From contig JAPKAV010000001.1 of the NCBI GenBank assembly GCA_028825115.1, positions 62,001 through 126,000 of the forward strand: 64,000 bases of DNA, given 5' to 3'. Numbering within the stretch: position 1 is the stretch's first letter; each line of letters opens with the position of its first letter. The stretch is from Candidatus Nanopelagicales bacterium (GTDB taxonomy: Bacteria; Actinomycetota; Actinomycetes; S36-B12). Shown here piece after piece: positions 41,087 through 50,740 of this stretch. The position numbers and the translations under genes are program-made. Under the pieces are notes generated by a model. It was not told the DNA's origin. It did not search any database and worked only from the letters and a program-made list of their open reading frames with translations.

Positions 41087-41405
41087 GTCAAACTTGAATA
41101 AATTTCCTAAAGGCTGGTTTCTGGGAAATTTTGAGCCCTCCATGCTGAGGAACAGCGACTTCGAGGTCGCGGTAAAGCGCATGAAAGCGGGTACACGTGA
41201 ACCAATGCATTACCAAAAGGAGGCGGTTGAATTCACCGTTGTGATTTCAGGTAGATGCATATTAGGAGGAATTGAATGCAACCCTGATGACATTTTGCAA
41301 ATCGATCCTTGGGAAGCCGCTGAATTTGAGGCACTTGAGGATTGTGTATTACTGGCAGTAAAGTCACCCAGCATGCCGGCTGACAAGGTGGAAGGCAGCC
41401 CATGA
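41028..41405 (+). CDS. Cupin-fold protein
   Basis: GTREPMHYQKEAVEFTVVISGRCILGGIECNPDDILQIDPWEAAEFEALEDCVLLAVKSPS; start uncertain. Confidence 0.6.
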   Translation: MHLFLFRQIFDLKGLTPLIKSNLNKFPKGWFLGNFEPSMLRNSDFEVAVKRMKAGTREPMHYQKEAVEFTVVISGRCILGGIECNPDDILQIDPWEAAEFEALEDCVLLAVKSPSMPADKVEGSP

Positions 41406-42193
41406 GTAAGTTCCTCGGCAATCGAAGCATTCAAATCGTTCTTCCCATGGCGGGGTTGGGAACTCGGTTCGCTGAGGCTGGATACCAGGTCGCGAAGCCC
41501 TTACTCCCAATTCACGATCAACCCATGTTCAAGGTCGTGCTGGGAAACGTTCTTTCTCCGCAGGTAAAAAGGGTTGTGATTATTAGTCGTTTAGAGTGGA
41601 ATTTGACTTCAGAAATTGAGGAACTCAATAGCAATAGCGACATTGATTTTAAGCTGGTAGAAATAGATTACACGACAGAAGGCCCTGCTGACACCGTGGT
41701 GTTAGCAGCCCCCCATCTGGAACTTGACCTACCTGTTGTCACGGCGAATTCTGATCAGTACGTGTGCACGGCCATCAGTGATTTCTTTAGCGCCCTTCTC
41801 GCAGAGGGTGTCGCTGGCACGATCATGACCATGGAAGATGATGACCCCAAGTGGTCGTTTGTTCAAGTAGATTCCCGTGGAGACGTGGTCAACGTTCGAG
41901 AAAAAGAAGTGATTTCCCATCAGGCGACAGTCGGCATTTATGGATTCACAACCGCCTCAGTCTTGCTAGAGAGCATCAACAAAATGAAATTAGAAGGTGA
42001 CCGTGTAAATGGGGAATTTTACATCGCCCCCGTCTACAACTACATGATTCGCGACGGTCAAAGAGTCACCACATTCGAGACGGGGCCTGTCGAAGACGTG
42101 ATGTTTGGATTAGGTATCCCACAAGACTATGAAAATTTTATACGCCACCCAGAGTCAAAAGCGGCAGCCGTTTCGGTCAAATCTTTACATTGA
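41402..42193 (+). CDS. Sugar/polyol-phosphate nucleotidyltransferase
   Basis: IQIVLPMAGLGTRFAEAGYQVAKPLLPIHDQPMFKVVL; NSDQYV; GEFYIAPVYNYMI. Confidence 0.85.
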   Translation: MSKFLGNRSIQIVLPMAGLGTRFAEAGYQVAKPLLPIHDQPMFKVVLGNVLSPQVKRVVIISRLEWNLTSEIEELNSNSDIDFKLVEIDYTTEGPADTVVLAAPHLELDLPVVTANSDQYVCTAISDFFSALLAEGVAGTIMTMEDDDPKWSFVQVDSRGDVVNVREKEVISHQATVGIYGFTTASVLLESINKMKLEGDRVNGEFYIAPVYNYMIRDGQRVTTFETGPVEDVMFGLGIPQDYENFIRHPESKAAAVSVKSLH

Positions 42194-42214
42194 GCAGAGG
42201 AAAGTGGGAAACAA

Positions 42215-43798
42215 ATGGGGAGAAAAAAACTCGCTTCCGTTACGGCACTGAGTCTTTTGCTGCTGGGAATTGTATGGGCGTTTGCATCACCGCGCGGCTC
42301 TTCAGCGGATGAGGGATCCCATTTAACAAACACTTGGTGTGCCTGGGGTAACTCGGACTTGTGTCAAATTGGACCAGAGGCGGGGGTCATACTCGTGCCC
42401 GATTCCATCGCTAATTCAGCATGTTTTACCCTCTGGCCATCTCAGAACGGCGCTGGATGCCTCAAGGATTTGAGCATGGACCTCGTGCAGGTTGGACCAA
42501 CAATTAGAATTGTACCGGACGTCTATTCACTCGGTTTTTTCAAAACAATGAGAGTGTTCGCGGGAGAAAACATCGAAATCTCCGTGCAAATTATGCGGAC
42601 TTTCAACGTATTTCTCGCCAGTTTACTACTTCTTTGGGCTTTGCTTACAACAACAGGCCCTATTGCGCGCGCATTGGCCATTTCGTGGGGCGTGGCCATA
42701 ATCCCAATCGGAATCTTTTTCATCGCATCAGTGAATCCGAGCTCATGGGTAATTCTGGGGGTTGGTACTTTTTGGGCTTTCTTGGCCTCTGCCCTTGGAC
42801 CGGGAAAGAAAACCAAGACCCAACTATGGAGCCTGTGGCTCGGAGTAGCCGCAAGTTTCATCATTGCCACACTGGGGAGAAGCGATGCCGGTATTTACCT
42901 AACCGCGACCATGGGAGCAATTCTAATATGGCGGTGGAAGTCATTCAAGATAACGGCGTCTCGAAGGACGGCGTTTATTTTTCTTGGGGGCCTCGTAGCC
43001 ATCGCCGTAGCCGCCACTCAGCTGCTCAGTAGATACAGTCAGGCTCAATTTTCTTTCCCGGGAGCTCAAACTTCTACTGATCAGCCCGTGCCACTTATAA
43101 AGAGTTTTCTTGAATGGCCCTCATTTCTGTACAGTCTTTTTGGTGGACAGTCGGCGAAGTTTGTAATCTCTGATTCAGAAGCTGCTCGTGGTCTAGACGG
43201 GTATCGGCCTTCTGGTTACCTTTTCGGCGTGGGCTGGACCGAATTCCCCCTCCCGTCACTAGTTGGCTTACTGATTGGTGCTGCCGTATTCGGCACTGTA
43301 GTCATCGGCTTTACAAGATATTCAAAGCCACGAGTGCTCGCGGTCACATTCCTCGTCCTTGCATTTGTGGCTCAAGTTGTGCTGATGCGAGCCAGCGTAG
43401 ACTTCGGGAGAGCAATCCTGCAGCCACGCTACTTCTTCCCTTATGCGCTGGTCATCCTAGGGCTCACGGCAACAATTTCCGTTAAGCGCGGTCACTTTTT
43501 CTCAAGGGTTCAACTTCTCTTAAGTTCAATCCCTATCTTAATTTCTGGATCGCTAGCTTGGCTTGCAACTGCAACTCGCTATGCGGTAAGTCCATCCGCG
43601 GCATATACAAACTTCGGTCAGCCATTGGATTGGTGGTGGGATTTCGGCCCCGGAAGACTCACATGGTTTATGGTCGTGATACTCGCATCAGGCCTATGGG
43701 TGGCCGTCACACTCGGACTTTGGGGATGCAGTTCTTCAATGCGTGATCGTGATGGCAGCGAAAATACCGCCAATAAGAAAAGGGGATCTTTTCTCTAA
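42215..43798 (+). CDS. DUF2142-like polytopic membrane protein
   Basis: SPRGSSADEGSHLTNTWCAWG; FIASVNPSSWVILGV; many TM segments. Confidence 0.75.
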   Translation: MGRKKLASVTALSLLLLGIVWAFASPRGSSADEGSHLTNTWCAWGNSDLCQIGPEAGVILVPDSIANSACFTLWPSQNGAGCLKDLSMDLVQVGPTIRIVPDVYSLGFFKTMRVFAGENIEISVQIMRTFNVFLASLLLLWALLTTTGPIARALAISWGVAIIPIGIFFIASVNPSSWVILGVGTFWAFLASALGPGKKTKTQLWSLWLGVAASFIIATLGRSDAGIYLTATMGAILIWRWKSFKITASRRTAFIFLGGLVAIAVAATQLLSRYSQAQFSFPGAQTSTDQPVPLIKSFLEWPSFLYSLFGGQSAKFVISDSEAARGLDGYRPSGYLFGVGWTEFPLPSLVGLLIGAAVFGTVVIGFTRYSKPRVLAVTFLVLAFVAQVVLMRASVDFGRAILQPRYFFPYALVILGLTATISVKRGHFFSRVQLLLSSIPILISGSLAWLATATRYAVSPSAAYTNFGQPLDWWWDFGPGRLTWFMVVILASGLWVAVTLGLWGCSSSMRDRDGSENTANKKRGSFL

Positions 43799-44029
43799 AA
43801 GCTTGCTATCTTTTTTGTCATTCCCAAGAAGTTGACTAGGCTCTAGCGGGACTCTTTTGCAGTGGGACCGAGTATCCAGGTCCTACGAAGCGGGCGAACA
43901 TGTATTTGAAGACGTTGTTCTTACCCGGACGGGCCTTTTGTTTCATCTCAGGATTTCAACGCCTAGTTGGGGGATCGTTTGGGCGGGTTCGCCAATAAAC
44001 GTACCCCACGGAGCACCGCGTGATCCTTC

Positions 44030-44558
44030 CGAGCATGGGAAAATGCATTGCCTTCAACACGCATGATCGCTGATGCGTATGTGAGGCATGTGATCCGAGC
44101 GACGAAGGGCACCACGAAAGGCTTGCGCGGGCGGCGGAAAATGACACCCCTTCTTCAACGCACCGGTCTCGCGGTGAGCATTGGAACCATTGATCAGCTT
44201 ATGCGCGTTAAGGGCTTAAGCGGTGTTTTGCGCGGTAAGGATCATCGATGTACTTTCACGCAAGACTGCGAGTTGGCACGGCATGACGGCCAGACCAACC
44301 GAACTCGTGACGGTTCCCTTTACGCATGGCGCTATGGAATCGCAGTCATGAAGGCACTAACATTCTCCACGCTTTTCCCCATCATTCTGATACTGGGTCT
44401 TAATACTTTTTCCTGAAATTTTCCGAAAAACTCACGCTCGAAGGAATCTTGGCCTCATTTGGAAGTGTCTGGGATGCCCACGCTAATTCCCTAACCGAAT
44501 CCACAATCGGCTTATTCAAAATCGAAGCAATGAGACATAGAAATCCATTCCATAAGTG
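44030..44558 (+). pseudogene. Degenerate IS3-family transposase (orfB) remnant
   Basis: LPSTRMIADAYVRHVIRATKGTTKGLRGRRKMTPLLQRTGLAVSIGTIDQLMRVKGLSGVLRGKDHRCT; then in other frames PLRMALWNRSHEGT, HHSDTGS*YFFLKFSEKLTLEGILASFGSVWDAHANSLTESTIGLFKIEAMRHRNPF. In-frame stop, frameshifts and missing core. Confidence 0.85.
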
Positions 44559-44673
44559 AAGGCAACTAATAGGGGTCGCTGCCGCGCGCTGATCGGATCG
44601 TGGCGAAGTAGTAGTGGCTAATCCTCGCCCCTGCGAAAGTTCAGTACGCTTGTCACATGAATGGATTTTACCG

Positions 44674-46527
44674 ATGACAGCTCGTGAAGCCTTAAAGGCC
44701 AGTTGGAAACTTTTGACTAGCCGTGACCGCCGACTTCTTGCACTTATCACGGTTGCCCAAATGTCAACTTCCATTCTTGATCTGGTCGGTGTCCTACTGA
44801 TCGGGCTAGTCACTGCCTTATCGCTGTCGGTCATGAGTGCGGCACCGAAACCAGCGATGGTGGAGAACGTACTAGAATTTTTGGGATTGAGTAATAATGA
44901 TCCAGTAACTGTGGCCCTCACGCTTGCGGCCGTCGCGGGATTCTTACTAATTTTGAAGAGTGTCGCAAACTTGTTGCTCACCAGGCGAATCCTGCGGTTC
45001 CTTGCCAACAGGCAGGCTTTGGTGTCAGGACGTCTCGCCGCCGGCTTGCTCTCCAGACCACTCCTGCAAGTGCAAAAGCAGTCAAGCCAACAGACCGTCT
45101 ACAGCTTGACGAGTGGAGTAGCTAGTGCAACGGTCACAATCTTGGGCCAGGGCACAATAGCGTTGACTGAAACTGCTCTCCTCATCGTTCTGGCCTTGGG
45201 CGTGTTGGCTCTAAGTCCAGTCGTGACAGCCTTCGCTATCGTTTTTTTCATGCTCATCAGCTTGGCCTTGCAACGAGCAATCGCGGTTAAAGCAGGAAGC
45301 CGGGGACTGAGTTCAGCACACCTCTCAGTTCAAAGCATACAGACCGTCCAGGAAGCTTTACGGACTTATCGTGAGGCCGTTGTTTCACAAAGAAGAGGCC
45401 TATACGTCCAACGTTTCCAAGATCTTTGCAGGAAATTAGCGATCAACTCGACGGACATACAATTTGCGGCCATGATCCCGAAGTACGTCCTTGAGATTGC
45501 TTTGGTTTGTGGCGCGGGACTTCTGGCGCTTTCTCAACTCCTCACCGAGGATCTCCCGTCAGCCGTCGCTATTATCGCAGTTTTCCTTGCGGCCGGTTCC
45601 CGTATTGTTCCCTCAATCTTGCGGCTTCAAAGTGCGTCCATATTGATTCGAACAGCGGCTGGTCAGGCTGCGCCCACATTCGAGCTCGCCCGAGAGCTCG
45701 ATCTGGAAAACTTGACGTCCGCCACTGCTGAGTCATTCGGCTCGATTAATCCCATGACCATCCGGGCCCACCTTGAAAAGGGGCATGACGGGTTTGACGG
45801 ATCTATCTCAATTTCTGACGCTAGCCTTTCCTACCCCGGTACTAATACCCCCGCGCTTACCGCCGTGTCTTTGGATCTACCTGCAGGAAAATCTTGCGCA
45901 ATCGTGGGGTCCACAGGGGCAGGCAAGTCCACTCTTGCCGACCTGATTCTGGGAGTGCTCATCCCAGATTCAGGCGTAACTCTGATCGGCGAGTTGATTC
46001 CTGCCGAAGCGTTGGCGGCCTGGCCCGGGGCGGTGGCTTATGTTCCCCAAGATGTTGCCATGGCAAACGGTACAGTCCGAGAAAACGTGGCCCTAGGTCT
46101 CCCCGCTGAAATTATTGATGATGATTGGGTGTGGGACGCCTTAAATAGGGCACATCTTGGGGAGTTTCTTCGAGACTCCCGCGAAGGACTCGACACCGTG
46201 ATCGGTGAACACGGCATCAAACTCAGTGGTGGCCAGCGCCAGCGTCTGGGTATTGCTAGAGCCCTCTATACGCGTCCCAAGCTCTTAGTACTTGATGAGG
46301 CCACCAGCGCCCTCGACGCCGAGACCGAACAGGCAATCGCCCAAACTTTACAAGAACTTGAAGGCACCGTTACCACGGTCACCATTGCTCACCGCTTGGC
46401 CACCATCAGGCACTGTGACCTTGTGGTATATCTGGAGAATGGTGCAGTACGGGCTCAAGGAAGTTTTAGTGAAGTGAGAGCAATAGCACCGCAGTTTGAC
46501 AGACAAGCACAATTGCTGGGACTTTAA
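44674..46527 (+). CDS. ABC transporter, fused permease/ATPase (MsbA/PglK-type), paralogue of 22330..24246
   Basis: GSTGAGKSTLADLILGV; KLSGGQRQRLGIARALYTRPKLLVLDEATSALDAETEQAI; start at MTAREALKASWKLL. Confidence 0.93.
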   Translation: MTAREALKASWKLLTSRDRRLLALITVAQMSTSILDLVGVLLIGLVTALSLSVMSAAPKPAMVENVLEFLGLSNNDPVTVALTLAAVAGFLLILKSVANLLLTRRILRFLANRQALVSGRLAAGLLSRPLLQVQKQSSQQTVYSLTSGVASATVTILGQGTIALTETALLIVLALGVLALSPVVTAFAIVFFMLISLALQRAIAVKAGSRGLSSAHLSVQSIQTVQEALRTYREAVVSQRRGLYVQRFQDLCRKLAINSTDIQFAAMIPKYVLEIALVCGAGLLALSQLLTEDLPSAVAIIAVFLAAGSRIVPSILRLQSASILIRTAAGQAAPTFELARELDLENLTSATAESFGSINPMTIRAHLEKGHDGFDGSISISDASLSYPGTNTPALTAVSLDLPAGKSCAIVGSTGAGKSTLADLILGVLIPDSGVTLIGELIPAEALAAWPGAVAYVPQDVAMANGTVRENVALGLPAEIIDDDWVWDALNRAHLGEFLRDSREGLDTVIGEHGIKLSGGQRQRLGIARALYTRPKLLVLDEATSALDAETEQAIAQTLQELEGTVTTVTIAHRLATIRHCDLVVYLENGAVRAQGSFSEVRAIAPQFDRQAQLLGL

Positions 46528-47129
46528 ACGTGTGAGACAAAAGTTGTTACCGTCTCAATGTCACGAAGATCATCACGAAGTCCGCGCAATGGGTGGTACC
46601 TCTAAGTTGCTTAACGAAACAGAGCCTAAACGTTTACTTACACCTGTGGGATAAGATTAAATACGATAGCCATCCGGTACGGCGGTTGGAACCGCCCGCG
46701 TCTCTTTCTTGTTCCTTTATTGCGGAGGGGATGGTTTCGTTGCCCAGGCAATACCCAACAGGCGGGTTTGGATTATGAGCGAGGAGCGCAGGGCCTAAAG
46801 TCATGACTGTCTTAAACTTCTCGTACCGCAAAGATACGTCCCGAAGGTGGCTTTCATCCAAGTGACTTTAATGGCCATGACCTCACATCACGCGAACGTG
46901 TATCACCCCCGGACCAGTTGCTGGGGCCCATCTAAGCTTGGTTCAGAGCTTTTCTTTATCAATCTTTCCTGACCTACGCCCTCCTACTAATGTACGAGGC
47001 ATTCGGCGAACAGGTTTCGCAATCTTTGTGTCTTTATACCATGCAGTCTTGATATTTCTCCCATTTCGAATTCACGGCCAAGATGGTGATTTGCCATACG
47101 CACAGTCCTTCAATCCTCAGTATATTTAT

Positions 47130-48299
47130 CTAGTCTTTAGATCCTACGTAGAAATGTTGTACTGCGGTCACTACCCTAACTAGTCCCGGTGTAACGTCAA
47201 TCAAATCCGCTGAGGGGCGTCTTCCAGCGCGTGTGGCTGTCGGCACCACCGTTAAGCCCCGACTTCTGGTCTTCGGTGAAAGTAGGTCAGTAGCCAATTG
47301 AAGGCCAACCCTGAATTTGGCGCGAAATTTAGCGGATCGGCTAGCAAGAGAATTATGTTTCGCTGATATGAGATTGAATTTTTGCATATCTGTTGTTGCG
47401 AATTGATTCAACTCCTGAACCATGAGTGGCGTCAGCGTAGCGGTTGTGTCTGGCGCTAGGGCGCTGAGTGCCCGTACGTAGTCCTCATTTTCAAGACAAT
47501 ATTTTTCATCCAGCCACCAAGTGTGGAAATACAAGCTGCGTGAATGCCCAGCATCGTCCTCAGGAGGATTCTCCTGGCTACGAAGCACCGTCAGGTTAGG
47601 AATGTTGGTCGTAGGCCCAAGGACGGCCAGACCCATTTCGAGTCCTATTTCACATGCATAAGCGCAAGCCGTCTCCTCGGAGACATCCGCTACCATTGTC
47701 ATTATCAGACGGAACACTTCTCGTCGCTGAACCGCGTACCACCCAGTTACGCCGTATGGGTTGAACTTACGAGAAACCCGATCCTCGATATCTGGTGAGT
47801 TATGCCTGAACTTTAAATACTGACTGTCAGGCGCATGCAAAATCACGCGCCCTTTCCAGAAACGAAACGAACACATCTTCCCCGAGACAGCAATTAGATC
47901 AGAGTGGCTCTCAAGTTCACGGATGCAGGCTTCCAGCCCTTCGTCTATGAGGAAGTTGTCATCGTCGATCAAGATCGCATACTCAGTTTTAACCAGCTCT
48001 CCCGACTGCCGTAGCTGCCGGTAGTAGCCACCCGCGTCATGCAAATAATGAACATCGTCACTTAGGCCAGTCAAAATATTATCGCTCCAAGCTTCTAGCC
48101 CATTGTCCAGAATCAATACTGTGGGCCCGCGCCCCTCCCAGAACTCCGCCTGTCGTCGAGCGTATGCCGGACGACTGCGCGTGAAAACTACAATGGTGAT
48201 CTTTTTCAAGAGACTGTAACTGCACGCATCACTCTGCCGATTACATGAATCAATTAAATCACTGTTCATGCCTCCGCCTTTTATATGTATTCCATTCAC
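47130..48299 (-). CDS. TIGR00180-like glycosyltransferase
   Basis: ITIVVFTRSRPAYARRQAEFW; YAILIDDDNFLIDEGLEACIRELE; NPYGVTGWYAVQRREVFRLI. Confidence 0.72.
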   Translation of the reverse strand: MNGIHIKGGGMNSDLIDSCNRQSDACSYSLLKKITIVVFTRSRPAYARRQAEFWEGRGPTVLILDNGLEAWSDNILTGLSDDVHYLHDAGGYYRQLRQSGELVKTEYAILIDDDNFLIDEGLEACIRELESHSDLIAVSGKMCSFRFWKGRVILHAPDSQYLKFRHNSPDIEDRVSRKFNPYGVTGWYAVQRREVFRLIMTMVADVSEETACAYACEIGLEMGLAVLGPTTNIPNLTVLRSQENPPEDDAGHSRSLYFHTWWLDEKYCLENEDYVRALSALAPDTTATLTPLMVQELNQFATTDMQKFNLISAKHNSLASRSAKFRAKFRVGLQLATDLLSPKTRSRGLTVVPTATRAGRRPSADLIDVTPGLVRVVTAVQHFYVGSKD

Positions 48300-49423
48300 A
48301 AAACCATAGAATTATATCAGCGTGGATCTCAGGGGATCATGTCAACCCGCCAACCGATCTTTAGCCATCCTCAATAACAACACAAGTGGACTGGACATCA
48401 AAGATGGACTCGTGGCTATCAATCGAGACTGATTGAACTTTCCCTCAAATTGAAACTCCGCAGTCGGCATAACTCCTAACTACGAGTCCGGGTTGTGGTG
48501 TGACCCGTAAAGTGATCGATGTTTATGGAAGCTAAGGCAGGCTAATTTAAAGGATGATAACCATGCCACGTGCACATTCGACTGACTCCAGAATGAAATG
48601 GTCCTCCGAATGCCTGCGGATGAAACACTTTTAGAATTTTTTACAGCAGGAGTCCCCGTTGAATACGCAACTGTGGGCTAGGTCACGTGGTGCAAGAGCC
48701 ACTGACTTCATTTAACCCGTAATCAGGTTTCATCCATCGCATTCGAAGTCATTCGTGACCCTACATCGCAAGCATTGCGCTCGGTTAAGTGACACACATA
48801 GCAACGACACGCAAATTAAGGTGGATCAAGCCAAGTATTGCCCCATCTCACTCGCACCACGGAATCTCAAACTTGGTGTCGGAAGGAACTTCTGAATTGT
48901 GGGGATCCGGATTCCCCTCATTGAGTCCGCACCCAGTAACCTCACCTTCTGTAGCGGCCGTCGTCAACGATCACCTAGTGATGGAACTAGAAGACCAATT
49001 TATTTACCACCGCCATGGCCGAATTGGGTCGGCTTCATCCGAGACCCGCAAAAGTATTCGCAAGACGTATGGTGACCGAGTGAGATCGCGTTCATTGGCC
49101 CGCTCTTCCCGCTGCTGATCGTCTCACAGCCACTTGGACACACCAAAAATTGTTCATCAAGGGTAAGGTGAGATTGATTAAAAATTTGAGAATAAGATGA
49201 AATGTGAGAGCAGACATTTCCGGTGTCGCAGTCGAGTCTATCTGGCCCTATCCCTCACATAACCGTTAAAGAGCTCACGCTAACCTTGCGTTTATGAAAA
49301 GGGGACTAACTTCTTCGCCAGCCATTCGGGACGGCATCCACGGGTATTGCAGGAGTTTAATTTCCCAGGATGAATTAGTCGGAAACGCCGCTAATGCATC
49401 CATTTATTTAGACAGGGGTAAGA

Positions 49424-50158
49424 ATGTCTTGGGATCGTAAGCAACTCGAGTCTGACCGAACAACAAAATTAGTACGTCAAAGCGCTGACGAAGATTTAAA
49501 ATCCTTGTCATTGGACTTCCTCAAGAAGAGTTACCAATTTGACTACTGTTACCAATGGAATTGGGCCGGGTTTCCGATTCTTAACATGCCCGAAGACATC
49601 GTTGCATATCAAGAAATTCTATTCCGTTGCAAACCAACAGTGGTAATCGAAACAGGTGTTGCCTGGGGTGGGAGTATTGCCCTTGCAGCATCGATAATGT
49701 CGTTGTATGAGCCCACGGGTCAGGTTCTTGGCATCGATAAGAATCTAGATGAGGCGTTACTCTTTCAATTGCGCGACCTTAATCTATCGGTCAGAATTGA
49801 TCTCTTGCAGTCCAATTCCACAGAAGAATCGGCGCTTGACTGGGTGGCTGAAAGGCTGACTGAGTCTGACAAAGTGATGGTGGTCTTAGATTCGCACCAT
49901 ACTCATGATCACGTTCTATCAGAATTGCGCGTTTTTTCATCGTTTGTCACTAGTGGCCAATTCTTGATTGTCGGTGATACCATTGTGAAAGATTTGGCCA
50001 ATGACACTGACCGAGTTCGCCCATGGTCTCACAAGCAAAACCCGCACTCTGCCTTAGAAGAATTTCTTTCTGAATCATCTGACTTCGTCCGTGATGATCA
50101 AGTCAACAGAAAACTCTTGACTTCATTTCACCCAGGTGGTTATCTACGAAAGGTTTGA
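49424..50158 (+). CDS. CmcI/rhamnosyl O-methyltransferase-family protein
   Basis: PEDIVAYQEILFRCKPTVVIETGVAWGGSIALAASIM; VMVVLDSHHTHDHVLSELRVFSSFV; HPGGYLRKV. Confidence 0.92.
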   Translation: MSWDRKQLESDRTTKLVRQSADEDLKSLSLDFLKKSYQFDYCYQWNWAGFPILNMPEDIVAYQEILFRCKPTVVIETGVAWGGSIALAASIMSLYEPTGQVLGIDKNLDEALLFQLRDLNLSVRIDLLQSNSTEESALDWVAERLTESDKVMVVLDSHHTHDHVLSELRVFSSFVTSGQFLIVGDTIVKDLANDTDRVRPWSHKQNPHSALEEFLSESSDFVRDDQVNRKLLTSFHPGGYLRKV

Positions 50159-50300
50159 CGTTGAGGTTTTGCCTCTTCAACGCCCCTCAGAAGTAACGTG
50201 TAAGTTACAACCTCTAGGCCCATTAGGCAGGGGCTTCGCTACGGAGGCATCCTTGGCTCCCTGAACGAAATTATTAGCCCGCCATCGGTATACTTCAGAC

Positions 50301-50720
50301 ATGGCCTTGCCTTACCGCGTTCCTCTGAATCTTCACGTTGAATCCAATGGGTCACTGGCTGTAATTGAAGAGAGTTCTTCTTTTTTTCCACTGCGACGGG
50401 TCTTTGTCGTGACCGCTGACGTGGGCCAGGTAAGAGGTCACCATGCGCACAAAACCTGTTCTCAATTATTGGTAGTTCTTCGAGGACAGGTACTCGTGTC
50501 GGTTGATGGCGGAAATGGCCCCCAGGATTTTTTGGTGTCTCAACTGGACCAGGGATTACTGATTCCACCCATGAACTGGGCTACTCAAAAGTATATGAAC
50601 GAGGAAACAATCCTGATGGTCGTCTGTGATGAACTGTTTGATGAAAAAGATTATATTCGAGAGTATGAAGAGTTCAATATTGCTCTGCATTTAATAGAAG
50701 ATGAAAATAATACCTCTTAA
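50301..50720 (+). CDS. FdtA/QdtA-type sugar 3,4-ketoisomerase (cupin)
   Basis: RRVFVVTADVGQVRGHHAHKTCSQLLVVLRGQVLVSVDGG; LIPPMNWATQKYMNEETILMVVCDELFDEKDYIREYEEF. Confidence 0.9.
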   Translation: MALPYRVPLNLHVESNGSLAVIEESSSFFPLRRVFVVTADVGQVRGHHAHKTCSQLLVVLRGQVLVSVDGGNGPQDFLVSQLDQGLLIPPMNWATQKYMNEETILMVVCDELFDEKDYIREYEEFNIALHLIEDENNTS

Positions 50721-50740
50721 CAGTAGAAGTGATATTTGAT

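Noticed and set aside
43776-43794. AGAAAAG-GGGAT-CTTTTCT hairpin overlapping the end of the DUF2142-like gene as a terminator
   Set aside because: Only 7 A/T-rich pairs and no following T tract; too weak to list.
44400-45008. 202-aa minus-strand ORF
   Set aside because: Antisense shadow of the IS3 remnant and the ABC exporter N-terminus; no family features.
48789-49118. 109-aa + strand ORF in the 48.3-49.4 kb gap
   Set aside because: No recognisable motif; treated as unexplained decayed/non-coding sequence rather than a gene.
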